Program-made: the position numbers and the translations under genes
Part shown: positions 12,897-25,846 of the stretch, piece by piece
Layout: the number at the start of each line of letters is the position of its first letter
Position numbering within the stretch: the first letter of the stretch is position 1
The notes under the pieces: model-generated
Database searches by the model: none
Told to the model about the DNA's origin: nothing
What the model saw: the letters and a program-made list of their open reading frames with translations, nothing else
Assembly: GCA_015680685.1 (NCBI GenBank)
Contig: MNCI01020774.1
Location: forward strand, 447,490 to 511,489
DNA length: 64,000 nt
Origin: Gnetum montanum
Lineage: Eukaryota; Streptophyta; Gnetopsida; Gnetales; Gnetaceae
Direction: 5' to 3'

Positions 12897-14246
12897 GTTT
12901 GTTTGTTTTTTAATTTTTTTTAATTTTATTATATTTTAGTTTGTTTATGATGATTATAAGAATTTTATTATATTTTAGTTTGATAACAAAAAATCTTATA
13001 ATCTCATGGTCCTAATGGCATAGACAAAAAAATTCATATCTATCATATTTTATTATTTATTCTTAAAAATATGTACATGGCTCAAATATCCTAAAGGTTG
13101 TACAAGGTTTCCATTTTTCAAAAATAAAAAATATACATAAAATATTCTTGAAGTTCAGAAGATCTATGTTGTACAGAATTGATTCATCTTTTGTCCTATG
13201 TCCCTATTCCAGAGATTTCCTACTTGCTTTGAGCTCTTTGCAATGAACTATAGGAGGAGTTAGAAACCCTCCAGTAAGAAAGGTTATTATCTTTCCCTTT
13301 TCATGAAGCATAAAGGTTCTAGGCCAAAATTCTTAGTTTCTAGACTAATTAATATTTCCAATAAAATATTCAAAAATGTTTTCAAGTTTGGAAATGCCAC
13401 AATTTTTCCAAAATTTATTTCAAAGTCCAAAAAGGCTCACAAAATATATTTAAAATCCAAAGGAAATCCAAAAAAAAATTCCAAAAATCCAAAGAATGTA
13501 TATTTTATCCAAGCATCTCTAAAGGGTAGGTCTTGGTCATCCTCACTACCAATAGGGACCATCAGATCTTAGAATAACCTCACTACTATCATTAGATTAT
13601 ACCTTAAATTATTTAAATGTCCAAAGATATCACAAGTTTGTCTAGAAAAATCTAAGAATGTATATTTTAACTAGGCATCTTCGAATGCTAGGTCTTGGTT
13701 ACCCTCACTACCAAAGGAACTCACTGATATCTCTTGGAATAACCTCACTACTATCATTAGATTAGCCTTGTGACCCGAAATAACTCACTCATGGCTAGGT
13801 CTTGGTAATAGCCTCACTACTAACATCCTCAATAGTCGAGGTGCATGTATCATTGGAAAATAGGTATTAACTATGCCTCACTACATATTGCTAGGCTCAA
13901 CTGCTTATTTCCATAGTTTTGGCTAAATCCATAACTTCACATGAACTTACAAATCAAAATCTAGGGTAGAAAATCCATCCAACAACCCTTGTTCTCATGG
14001 GGTGGGTTCCACTAAAGAACACACCACTATTGAATGTAGATAGGGGCATCTAAAATATTTGCGGCTCCCACTACCAACTAAGCAAAATCAATCACATAAA
14101 TATTATTATTTATTCTAAAAGTATAAAAGGTTCCAAAAATGGCCAAAATTTCATAAAAGCTTAGATTCTTCAAAATTATTGAAAAATAAAATTTATGTTA
14201 TAAGTAAATCTCAAATATTCAGAAATATCAAAGGACAAGTTGGGGT
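12897..14246. other. Unassigned AT-rich stretch with a ~163-bp direct duplication
   Basis: There is no reading frame I can support. Blocks at ~13493-13602 and ~13655-13766 are diverged copies of one another (both have AATGTATATTTTA, TAGGTCTTGGT, CCTCACTAC and AACCTCACTACTATCATTAG). A third partial copy starts near 13793. E2 has nothing comparable between the opposite-strand gene and protease, so this may be part of a further insertion that C1 then split (see 20354-22240). Confidence 0.4.
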
Positions 14247-15434
14247 TGTGAACCTTTTGGTGTGTTTTAATATGCTCAAAATGTTAAGTAAAATGGAGAG
14301 AAAATTTTTTTGTATGGTTATTGTGTTTATAGGACTACATACATGGAAAACCAAGGTGAGCTAAAGAGAACAAGGAACGAACTATCCTAGAGCTCAAATG
14401 AGGAGGTCACCCACATGTCCTCAAATGAACATCTAAAGAACGTGAAAAAGGACTTGATATTGTACAAGCAAAGTGGACATCATTAAAGCATATGGAAGAT
14501 CAAGGTTATAGACAAGGAATGATGCATTCATCATGCAAGAGAAATTGAAGAAAGACATATTTGGGAATCAAAAAACCTCTTAGAAGATTTGGAGAGAACT
14601 TAGACAAAGACATCTTCAAAGATAGCAAGACATCTTTCTTAGACAAAGAAGTGTTTCACAAGGCATAAATGCCTTTATAGATTCTAGACCAAGTCTAGAA
14701 AGATGTCTTGTAGAGTAGAGACTTTAGAAAAATGTCTTTTGAGAAATAAAGATGTCTTCTCAGATTTGAAGGAAAATTTAGAGAGATGTCTCTAAGTGTA
14801 GGAAAGATGTCTCCCATGATCATTAGTGATGGTTAGCTAGCCATTGCATGAGTTTCAAGAAGGATTTGATGTGCATTGGGAAAAGTGCAAGCATTATTGT
14901 ATTCATTGTATAATCATTTGTAATCATTTAATTTTCTATTGCTCCTCATTCTCTAATTATTTTGGCTTTGTAAAGTGTGATGTACCTAACTTTGCAAGGA
15001 TCAACAACTTGAGTTGCAATTATTCCTTGTAATTCTAGTTCCTATTGCCTTGTGGGGTTGATGTGCTTGAGTTTGTCAAGATCCTATGGGATTGAGCTAT
15101 TGGTGCTATGGTACAACAATTCAATGCAGAGCTCAAGATTGTAAAGGTTGTGAAAGCATTGAAATCACATTTCCAAGCTTGATGGAACCTTATGGGGTTG
15201 AGTAATTGGTGTTGCAGTATAACACTTTGGAGAGAGGCTTGATGATTGTACAAGGTGTGGATCCTTCAACCACATTTTGAGAGTAACAAAGTCTATAGGT
15301 TTTCTTATGATCTATCCTCTAAGTGTGGAGTACCCACATTGGGGAACCACATAAATTTGTGTGAGTGATTTGTTTTTATAAAGCTTCAATTTTGGGAACT
15401 TATTCATCCCCCCTTCTAAGTTCTATGATCCACA
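14247..15434 (+). repeat. C1 5' LTR
   Basis: Begins TGTGAACC, ends CCACA, 1188 bp. It aligns along its length with 19111-20353. The stretch 14535-14815 holds six copies of GACATC or GATGTC plus weaker ones (14609, 14751 and 14806 among them). Confidence 0.85.
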
Positions 15435-15436
15435 AG

Positions 15437-15448
15437 TGGTATTAGAGC
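15437..15448 (+). other. C1 primer-binding site (initiator Met tRNA)
   Basis: TGGTATTAGAGC lies two bases after the LTR end. It differs by one C-to-T change from the usual plant copia site TGGTATCAGAGC. Confidence 0.85.
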
Positions 15449-15488
15449 CTAGTACTCTTTGTTTTATCATCAACTTCAAGAGTGAATA

Positions 15489-16992
15489 ATGGAGAGGAAT
15501 CTTGACACAAAGCCACCCATGTTTGATAGATTTGACTTCACCTTTTGGGAAGCTAGAATGGAAGGGTTCTTCAAATCCATGGATCTTGAAGTTTGGGAAT
15601 CAATCTTGGAAGGCTACGCTCCACCCGTTGACAACACCACTAACATCATTAAGCCTTGCAACAAATGGTCTCAAGAGGAAAAGGATAAATTCATGTTTGA
15701 TTGAAAAGTAAAAATTTCTTTATATTGTCTTTTGAATAAATTATAGCAAGATGTAAAACAGCCAAAGAAATTTGGAAAATCTTAGAAGCTACTTATGAAG
15801 GAACCTCTATTGTTAAGCAATCGAAACTGTTAGTTTTGCAAAGTGAATATGATAAACTCAAAATGTGAGAAGGTGAGAAAATTGAGAATTATTTTTCTAG
15901 AGCTAATGATCTTGTTGTAGCCATTATAGGAATAGGGAAAGACTTGCCCAAAAGTGATGTCATCATCAAAACAATCAAAACTCTACAACCAGAGTTCAAG
16001 CCTAAGGTCATAGCCATTGAGGAAATTAAAGATTTCTCAACTTTGAGATTTGAGAAACATCAAAGTGTTCTCATGACCTATGAAATGAATCACACAACTA
16101 AAGGAGTGATTCAAGAAAAACCTATTGCTCTAAAGACTACCTCCAAGGAGAAGGAGGTCAATAAGCATGATGACAGAAATGAAGATGAGATTGCTCTCTC
16201 TTAAGGAGACTATAATGATTGCTTATATATAAAAAAGAGGAACATCTCAGCAACAACAAAGAAAAAATTTCTTCAAAGGTAGAGAATGAAGTAGAAATTT
16301 TTTAAATTCTTCTAATCTAGATTTTTCCTCCATAGAGTGTTGGATTTGTGGAGAAAGAGGCCATATGACCTTTGAAAGTCCTAGTGATCCAAATGATAGC
16401 AAAGTTCAGCCAAAGAATAAATCCACTGATGAGGAACAAAAAGACCAACTTCTATACAAGTTGGGATGATAGTGAGCAAAGTGAATAAGTGTGTAATTCT
16501 CCTAAAGACTCTTATCTCATTTGCATGGTGCTTAGTGATGAATCTTCCTTACATATGGTAGAACAACATGGTAAGTTTGATGAGAGGTATAGTGAATTTA
16601 AAGAAGAAATTTTTCTCTTACATCATTTGATTAGAAAGGCAAAGAAACTATTGCTTTCTAAGTTAAATGCTATTCATGTTGAAATTAAAGAAGAGATCTT
16701 AGACATAAAAGCTGAGATTCAACAACTAACCTCTTGTAACAAGGATTGCACCAAGATTCAAGATGAGGAGTTTTCTAAAAACCATGCAAAGAATTTAGAG
16801 GATGCAACTAATGAAAATGCAATCTCAAGCTCAACCATAGTAAGGTTTGATAATTCCTATCATAAGGATAATACTATTGTTATATATAAAAATTGTGGTT
16901 TTATGAAAACTCTTGATTATGATGATCAAAATAAGATTAATGCTTATCTTGTGAAAGAGGCTTTGGTAAGGAAATTGTGTAGGTATCAATAA
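15489..16992 (+). pseudogene. C1 gag remnant with zinc knuckle and a second helical domain
   Basis: It starts 40 bases after the primer site with an ATG (MERNLDTKPPMFDRFDFTFW), the usual start of plant copia capsid (UBN2-type gag). The frame breaks near 15700, resumes (KDLPKSDVIIKTIKTLQPEF at ~15939-15998), then reaches a zinc knuckle at 16338-16382 (CWICGERGHMTFES; the last cysteine is read as serine). A separate 167-residue open stretch at 16489-16992 is strongly helical and charged (EIKEEILDIKAEIQQL) and has a counterpart in C3 at ~31030-31500. The product would package the element RNA; the second part has no known role that I can name. It is broken by stops and shifts. Confidence 0.75.
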
Positions 16993-19110
16993 GTGAGAAT
17001 GAATAAAATAATGTAAGGAGTAATCAAACATTCTATCACAAGGGACATGAACAAATAGAGACATCACATACAAGATCTAATAAAAGAGAACCTAAGGATG
17101 AGGAGGTACTTCATGATAGGGGACCTCATCTCAAACTCCACTAATGTTCTTGATTTATTAGCAAGAAAGGTAAGTCAAGGTAAATATCTATCTCTTTACT
17201 TGCTAGTTAATAGGATATTGTTCAAAATGATCTATGTCCAGATCATATATGATGGAATAAGTATCTAGAGCAATTCTTATATTGATTGATTATTTTTTTT
17301 AAGACTTATAATAGCACTTGCAATAATTTCCCTTGGTTTGATTTCTTATCTTGCTCAATCTAAAATTGTTGTGATGATCTGTTTCTATGCTCATAGTTTG
17401 TGGAATGATTTTTTCCATTTATAATATAAGATGAATCTCTATTAATATTATTGGTTGAGGATATAGCTCTCCACAAGTTAAACTTAATGTTGATCAATAG
17501 TTATAGTTGTTTGTAATTTTTTGTACATTGATCTTCAAAGCCCAAGATAAGTAGCACATATGTAGGAGAAGCCTACATCTCAATCAACTTAGGGATCATC
17601 AACGTAGGGGGAGTCCATGGAGACTTCAGCCAAAATGAAAAATGAGCAAGAAAATAACTTCAAGAGGTATTTACTAGGATGGAAAAGTCTTGAATTGTTG
17701 TGTATTATGACTTTAAAGATACTTAATGATATATGAATACTTAGTTCCTTGTCAGCATCTATTGTTTGTAAATGATTGTGCTCATTCTATTGACTTGTAC
17801 TAAAATCAAAACATGCATGACTTTCATATTCTTTTGATAAATTCTTTTGGTTGAATCTAGAATTATATGATGCTATCTATTTGATTAGTTTTCTTTTATC
17901 TTTGGTCCTTAGCATCAATATTTGTTGGTCCTCATGGATCTTGAATTACTAGCCCACTTATTTGGTGTTCAATCATAAGCTTAAGCATGAAGTATCTATT
18001 TTTATACAACAAGTAGTTGATATTATGAGAGAGGCCATGATAATTTTTGGGTATTTGTGCTTTTGATTGAGTTATCCATTGAATAATTTGCTTTGAGATG
18101 TAGATTTTGGGAATTTGGCATGGTTAGTTTCAAGTTGTAAATTTCTATATTCTCATTGGAGATCCATACTAATTTTGAAGATAGATTACTTGCTTCTTAA
18201 CGTTCACACCTCACTTAAAGCTTAAATATTGGTTGAAAAACTTGGATCAATTCTTGATATATGTGTGGCAACACTTATAATATCCTTGCTTTCCTATTTG
18301 TGTGATACTTGATGGAACACCTATTTCTACATGCTCTATCCTTGATATTTTGTATGTGATCATATTTACATTAGGAGAGAATTTTAGGAAGTGTATGAAT
18401 GTATATTTATCAACATGTTTTATTTTTGCTCAATGGTTTTGGATGTTGCATTGCCTTGAACAAACATTAGAGTATGCATGTCTCACTCATATCCTTGACC
18501 TTTAAAATTGAATGCTAATGGTTCTTATTGAATTAATTGAATCTCCTTGTTTTAACCTCAAAAGAGCAGTTCTCAATTTTAAAAATCAAGCCTTAAGTGG
18601 AGAATGCAGTATATTCCTCACTACATTTTTAGCAATAACATGATTACTATATGGGAATGTATTCATTTGACATCAATGGTTTTCCATTATAAAGTTGTAT
18701 GGATATATTTACCTTATCATGAAGATATGCATGTTTGCTAATGTTGTATAAAAATGAAGGTTATTTAAATTCCAAGCATCTTGCACTACTAATGACTTAT
18801 TGTTTTAGAGACAAGTTGCTTCAGCCTTTGCTTCACTTCAAGGTTGAATTTCACTTGGAAGGTTTGTTTTGCTCTTGCTAATTCTGGGGCACCTACTCAT
18901 GGACATGATAAATACATACTCCCTATATCTTTTTAATTTTGTGAGTGATACTTGGCTCTCCATGTTATGTGGATATTATCTTTTCTGCCCACATTTGCAC
19001 ACCTTATCCTTTTTTTTTTCTATTCAAAAAGGGGAAGATTAGTATGGTTATATTTGTATGATCACTAACCCATTTTCTTAAGTTTTGAACATCACAAGAA
19101 ATGGGGAGAT
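16993..19110 (+). other. C1 3' non-coding interior with polypurine tract
   Basis: No pol motif was found in any frame. An AGGGGGAGTC block at ~17606 resembles the GGGGGAG stretch found after pol in many plant copia elements, and C3 has AGGGGGAGC at the matching place (~32577). The polypurine tract AAGAAATGGGGAGAT at 19096-19110 abuts the 3' LTR. Confidence 0.6.
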
Positions 19111-20353
19111 TGTGGACCTTTTAGTGTATTTTAGTATGCTCAAAACATTAAGTAAAATGGAAACAAAAGTTATTTGTATGGTTGTATGGTTATTGTGTTT
19201 GTAGGACTACATACACAGGAAACCAAGATAAGCTAAAGAGGAAAAGGAATGAACTATCCTAGAACTCAAAGGAGGAGGTCACCCACATGTTCTCAAACAA
19301 ACATCCAAAGAATGTGGACAAGGACTTGATATTAAACAAGCAAAGTGGACATCATTAAAGCATACGGAAGATCAAGGTTGTAGACAAGGAATGATGCATT
19401 CATCATGTAAGAGAAAGTGAAGAAAGACATCTTTGGGAAGTAGCAGACATCTTGGTAGATTTGGAGAGAACTTAGACAAAGATGTCTTCAGAAATGGCAA
19501 GACATCTTTCTTAGATAAAGATGTCTTTCACAAGGTAAAGATGTATTTACAAATTGCAGACCAACTTTAGAAAGATGTCTTTCACATGACAAAGATGTAT
19601 TCCATAGTAGAGACTTTAGAAAGACATGTTTTAGGAAATAATGACATCTTCTCAAATTTGAAGGATTATTTGGAAAGATGTCTTAGGCATGGGAAAGACA
19701 TCTCCCATGACCGTTAGTGATCATTAGCTAGCTGTTGCATGAGTTTTGAGAAGGATTTAGCAACATAGCAACTATAAGAAGACTTGATGTTTATAAGAAA
19801 AAGTGCAAGCATTGTTGTATTCATTGTACAATCATTTCTAATCATTGAATTCTCTATTGCTTCTCATTGTCTAATCATTTTGGCTTTATAAAGTGTGCTA
19901 ACATAACTATATAAGGATCAACAAATTGAGTTGCAATTATTTCTTGTAATTCTTATTCTTGTTACCTTGCAAGGTTGTTGTGCTTGAGCTTGTTGGGATT
20001 CTATAGGATTGAGTTGTTGGTGTTGTGGTACAACAATTTGGTATGGAGATCAAGATTGTAAAGGTTGTGAAAGCCTTGAAATTAGATTTCCAATCTTGCT
20101 GGGATCATGCAGGGTTGAGTCATTAGAGCTGCAATACAATACTTCGAAGTGGGATTTGACAACTATACAAGGTTTGGATCCTTCAACCACATTTTGAGAG
20201 CAACAAAGTCTAGAGGTGCGCTTGTGGTCTACCCTCTGAGTGTGGATTACCCATGTTGGGGAACCACGTAAATTTGTGTGTATGATTTATTTTTATAAAG
20301 GTTTGATTTTGGAAACTTATTCATTGTCCCCCTTCTAAGGTCTACGATCCACA
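19111..20353 (+). repeat. C1 3' LTR
   Basis: Begins TGTGGACC, ends GATCCACA, 1243 bp. It carries nine GACATC/GATGTC copies in 19411-19715. At three homologous sites the form is the opposite of that in the 5' LTR (19481, 19643 and 19697 against 14609, 14751 and 14806). Confidence 0.85.
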
Positions 20354-22240
20354 AGGGTGTAATTTTTGCAATTTCCAAAACTCATCAAAAGACTAAAAAA
20401 GGATATGATCAAAATTTAAATATTATTCCTTTTTCCAAAAAGAATCCAAAATTGCAAAAATTCGACAACATCTCAACATATTAGGTAAAATTGAAGAAGA
20501 ATAGCAAGGAAGAAGGAAGCAAAGAGGAGAGATAGAAAATTCATAGCAATATGGAACAACCATTTAAAAGAAAAGAAAATAAAATTCCTTACGTGTGTTG
20601 GTAGAGCTACCAGAACTTTCCTAGCATCTTTTTTTTTTCTTCCTAACACTCTCAAATTCTCTTCGCTATGCTTGAATTATCATACCTGAAATCCTTCTAC
20701 AAATCATAATTAGATGTATCTAGGGCCACTTCCTATTTATAGGAAGAAAAATGAAAGAAACTAAGCTCAAATTAGCTTCAAAATGAAGAAGAAAGGCCAA
20801 CACATGTATTTCTAGAGAAACATGATAGAACATTGGTTTGTAAAATGGCAGTTGCAAAACAAAGATTGGAAAAACAAGCAATGAAAACAATGAAAAAGGA
20901 AAAATCAAAGGTGGTACATGAGAAAATGAAGGCAGTGAGAAAAGTGATATACATATGCTTATTATGCATATACCTTAAATATATGTTTCATTCATAATGC
21001 ACATAACATGCTTTTTCATGGTGCTTAATCTTAAAAAAATTGACATGATTTTTCCCAATGATGGAATTGAAGTTTTTAATTTTGATTTTAATTTTAATTT
21101 TTAATTTTTCCAAAAATTTATATTTTGTAACCTTCTTTTCCATAATTTCTCTTTTGTTGCATACAAAAACCCATATCATGCACACTAGGACTCTAAATCA
21201 AATTTTGTTTGAACCTATAGGTTCCTCATTAAGTGTTCTACTAAATTTCATATTGAAATCCCATCTAAGCATGACTTTTCATGGTTGCCTAGTTTCAAAT
21301 GCCAAAAATTTTACAATATTTTAGCAAACTAGAAAGTGTGATATCTCGAAAACCATAACTCTAATTCTAGTGAACCAAGGATCAAAATCTATATTTTTGA
21401 ACATTTGAGACACATTGGTAAGGTCATATTCTGCATTGAAAATCATCCTAAGGAACTTACAAAAGCTAATTTATGCAATATTTAATTATAGTTAAAAATG
21501 AGCTCTAAATCCTAGTTTCATGACAGAAAGTAACAAGGGATATATTTTGGATAGGGCTCAGGATCAAAATTGCTCCATGAATAGAGTAATATATATGCTT
21601 ATGTGCATACTAAAATAAAAGATATATGATTAGATGTACATAATAAAGCATAGATGTGCATAAAGAAATAAAATGCATAATTAAACACTTGTAAGGACAT
21701 GATAGTTGATAAAAGAAAAAATTCCTTGGGTAATTAAATTTCAACTTTAATCATAAAATATTCAGAAGATCTATGATTGGGCTCCAATAGTAGCAAAACA
21801 AAGGTTACAAAACTTTAACAAATTACCCTAGTAAGCAAATTGCATTCATTTATGTAGGAAACTAATAGCAACATCAATAGTAATAATAGTAATCACAATA
21901 AGTTAATTTATTGAAATGCATTTGATAGCATTAAAGAATTCATGATATGAATTAAATTAAAGAGTTAAATTTTTGCAAATTTCTAGGTTGTGACAATGCG
22001 TGTTGTTATTTTTAGACCATGGTGAGCCATGACATTGAAAGAAAACTTTTTATAAGGTTTATGTTTTAATATTTTTATGGATTTCTTTCAAATCTTAAAA
22101 TTTTTATGCATTTTTCATATTTTAGAAAAGGCAAGGCATAAAAAGGTAAAGTGTAAATAAGAATAAATCATAGGCTAGGTGTGAAATAAAGCTAAAACAA
22201 GGTAAAATAAAGTAATGAAAAAATGATATGTGTAAATAAA
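20354..22240. other. Unassigned AT-rich stretch in E1, possible embedded minus-strand LTR
   Basis: No supported gene. TATTTATA at 20734-20741 reads TATAAATA on the minus strand and sits in a short palindrome (CTTCCTATTTATAGGAAG), which would suit an LTR promoter on that strand. E2 lacks this stretch between protease and the opposite-strand gene, so it is probably a further insertion into E1 that C1 split. No second copy of a terminal repeat was found, so its class is unknown. Confidence 0.3.
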
Positions 22241-22269
22241 GGTTAAACTTAGGCTAGGAAAACAAAAGA

Positions 22270-25200
22270 GAAGGCTACACAATTATGGGCATAGGGGTAA
22301 CTGAATAGGAAACATATGTCAACCATGCAAGTATTTCCTAATCTTTCAAAGATTAGGAAAGGTATATGGTCTACGCTGCATGATCTTGTATTCTCCATTT
22401 CCCTTGCTAACCACATTGAAGGGGAGATCTTCGCATGGTACATCCATTGTTTTATGTTTATTGATTTTGGCCTCTTTCACTCTTCTAGGTTTCTTGACTT
22501 CATCATTGACAATAGGAATCTCTTCTTGAAACTTCACTTTAGACCCTTGCTCTACGTTAATGTTGTTGACTGGTGAGGGAACTACACTATCGTCATGAAT
22601 AATTATTTCATATCCTTCATAAGGTAGGTGGATTTCTTGGTCGATGGATGAGAAAAGAACTCATAATTGAGCTAGATAAGGCCTCCCTAGGATGAGATTA
22701 AATCCTAGTATCTCTTCCACTAGCAAGACATTGGCTATTGTGGGGAATTGTAACTTGAGATTTGTTAAAGGATTTGAGAGCAGAAGTAGAGGTGTGTTGC
22801 ATGTGTTATATTAGACCCAAATGTTTGACAATGGTATAGGGTATAACATTGGTGGTTGCTCCATCATCAACATACACCCTATGTACCTTGTATTGCCCTA
22901 TTCTTATTGTTATGAAGAGAGGAGCCTTCATTGTCTCCCCATCCTAGGGATTGGTTTTGAACTTACTATCGTAAAACACTAGTTTTGTTGAATTTTTTTC
23001 TTCCCTAGGTGAAGTTGGTACCATCACCATGTGAATGGATTATTCACTAGCAAGGATGTTCTCATTAATAGGAATTGAGGTCAACATTTTTACTAGGGCC
23101 TCACAATGAGTAGTAGAAGTCATTACTAGATCATATAGGATAAGGGGAGTGTTCTTCTATTTCAAAGACTATTTAACCTATTCCATAGCATTGAGGAAGT
23201 CTTTTTCATTAGTTGTTGGCTTCTTGTTCTTTGTAACTTTGACTTCTTTCATTTATCCTATGATGCGAACTTCATGGTTTTGCAATTGTAGTTTGGCCTC
23301 TTTCACCTTCCCTTTGGGCTTCAGGTCCTCCCTTGGTTGACTAGTTGAAGTAGCCTATGTGTTAGAGCTCATGGAGATGGATGAGATAAGAGTGGAATTT
23401 GGTGGGCTCACCTTGTTCCATGCTTTGGTATGCTTATTATCCTTGGTTTTAGGCTTCAACGTAGGCTTCTTGCATTGTTTGGTTAGTGATTTCTTAGCAT
23501 TGAGCTATGAAGAAGTAATTGGATAAGCCACCATGGATGGGCAATATTCGGTTGTAGTTGTAAGTTTGGTTGTAGTGGAAGGGGGCACTCTAATCATGAA
23601 AGGTTTCTTGGGAGGCATTGGTGATGGTATCATTACAATAAAATGGATCCTTGAACTAGAAAAAGTTGAAGGACCCATTTCATTATGAGGAGGTACTTGA
23701 ATAATGAATGGATCCTTTGCAGGTCTTGAATTGTTGCTCATGTTGAATGTTGCTATGATGTATGGATTGTTGTTGGCATTTAGTAGGAATTTATAGAATT
23801 TCCTAGCCTAGTTTTGTGGCCTAACCAGGTTAGAGGCATTGAGAAATAGCTCTTTGTTATCTATCCTCTTCTATAGGTCATCCTTTAGGGCTAAGAAAAA
23901 GTCAATATCATGACCTAGTAGTTGATGATAATGGTAGAATTAGTCAAGTTTAAAGTAGTTTGGTACAAGTAGGTCATCCTTGGTTACCAAAGTAGGGTTC
24001 TTTATGATCTCGCATAATCAATCATGCCAAAGTAGGACATTATCTATCATTTTTTTGTACTAGATCTACCCACTTTTAAGAAACTAATTAAGAAGTTGAG
24101 ACTATTTCAAAGGTAACCTAGTGAACTTTGACCAATCTTTCCTCTCAAAGTTGGGCTTTGTGTTGCCAGATGTAGAGGCCCTAGATGGTGATGATTGATT
24201 AGTTGTGATGGGAGCCTTATGTTGGTTTGTCTTAGGCCCTTGGCAAGTTTTTTTATCTTTGGCCATAGTGGCCATAGCTACATGGTTTTTCCTTCCCTTT
24301 TCCTTGTACTTCAATGTGTCTTGATTTTTATATGCCATGTAGGTGGAGTCATGGCTAGCCTTAATAGCATCCTCTATGTTCTTAGTTTGTGAGAAGGCCT
24401 AACTAAGTAACTATGGGTCTAGGTAATAAAGTTTAGACTTGATAAATTCATTGACTGTCCCCTTGAAGATGGTCGAAAGATGGATTTTAGCTATGGGTTT
24501 AGGAATCTCATTCAATATAGCATTCTGCCTTTGGATGAAATTCTGAACTAGTTCAAGCGGCCTCTATTTGAATTTCATTAGTTGGTCTAGGATGGTATCT
24601 GGTTTAAAGTTTTACTTGAAATAGTTCAAAAATTGTCATATCAAGTCTTTAAGTGAAGATATAGATTCTCGGGGTAATATGCAATATCGATTTAAGGCCT
24701 TCCTTGTAAGAGACATAGGTAAGAATCTCATTATGATATAAGGAAAATCTTGTAGTAATAGGCACTCAAAGTGGAAGGTGATGAGGTGAGCATTGGAATC
24801 ACCCTTATCATTGTACTTGGTAAACTGGGGTATGGGAATGCCTAGGGAAAGAGTTATTTATGGGACAACAAAACTAATAGGATTTTCCTGATAAAAATCC
24901 ATGATCTTAACTAATTACATAGTTGAATCTTTAAGTTTTCATAACTCCTCTATAAGGTCTTGGATCATTTAGAATGCCTAATCCAAGCCTTGAGGCATTC
25001 CCACAAGATGTGGTATTTGCACATAGTATTGCAGTGTAAATTAGAAGGCTTGTGGCTTTGAGATGGGTTGTAGCATGGAAGGAAGAGGTTAGATTATCAT
25101 GGTCATAGGAGGGTTGAACTATGAGAAAGAGATTTGTATTGGTACTTGTGGGACAAAGGAGACAAATGATGTATGTCATCCTTGGATCACTTGGGATTTC

Positions 25201-25846
25201 ATTGGAATGGAAAATGGATGAGCAGTGGTGAAGACCATAGGTGATGGTCATGTAGATTGAGGTTGCATGATAAAAGACATAGAGGAAATAGGAGTTGATT
25301 GGGACATAGATTGTGCTTGGTCAGTCGCTATGATGGGTGCTAGCCAAACATGATAGGGTAAACAAGAGATGAGGGTTGAGGAACCTTCTCTACAGAAGGG
25401 GGAGGAGAGGCCAAAGTGGGTGTGACAATTTGGGGAGCTAACTATTGGAAGAGGCTCCCTAGAAAGTTGTCAAGTTCAATTTTAGACTCAAATTCATCAT
25501 GCTCTTAATGATGATTTCCTAAGCTCAACTCCTTGAATGGCTTATCCATCTCAATAAATTAAGATAGGATGTATAGATGAGTATTATTTAGTGATATTTT
25601 GCTAAATGGGGAAGGAATGTACTCCTTTCCATTGTGGTGGATTAGCTTATACTTATGTTTATATTCAGCTTCTACACATGGAATGAGAAAGCTGGCTTGG
25701 ATTTTGGTGCAAATGAAATTATAGTAATTTTCACCTATTATAGTGAAATCTGGGCTTTGATCCCTTTGTCTACATGATTACCTATGCTTATCTACCACTG
25801 GATATTTTGGGTCATAGACCCTCACTGCATCTTGGTTAGATGCCAT
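22270..25846 (-). pseudogene. E1 gag-protease remnant
   Basis: The likely start is the ATG at 25844-25846 (MASNQDAVRVYDPKYP), with no good earlier one. A retrotransposon gag core lies at about 24850-24400 (PQFTKYNDKGD, then a WxxL-type core rich in helices), matching E2 at 49350-48930. A lysine-rich tail (24102-24338) follows. A retropepsin-like domain at ~22950-22700 is recognised by comparison with E2 (47330-47460). The end near 22270 falls by homology with 46830 in E2, where the reading runs into the long intron-like block. Many stops are present. Gag forms the particle and protease would cleave the polyprotein. Confidence 0.7.

Larger units (their letters stand above)
14247..20353 (+). 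mobile_element. C1: gag-only Ty1/copia-type element nested in E1
   Basis: LTRs 14247-15434 and 19111-20353 begin TGTGRACCTTTT and end GATCCACA. A Met-tRNA-type primer site follows the 5' LTR, and a purine-rich tract (AAGAAATGGGGAGAT) precedes the 3' LTR. The 5 bases before the element are GGGGT and after it AGGGT, a probable target-site duplication with one change. The interior is about 3.7 kb and shows gag and a second helical domain but no protease, integrase, RT or RNase H, so it must depend on another element in trans. Its LTRs differ by roughly one base in seven by eye. Confidence 0.85.

Noticed and set aside
13155-21775. Shared 14-mer TCAGAAGATCTATG at ~13155 and ~21762 as ends of an LTR pair
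   Set aside because: Similarity does not extend beyond the word; chance is likely in such AT-rich DNA.
21762-21786. ATTGGAGCCC on the minus strand as a primer-binding site
   Set aside because: It resembles a gypsy primer site but no LTR ends next to it, and the TATA candidate at 20734 implies the opposite layout.
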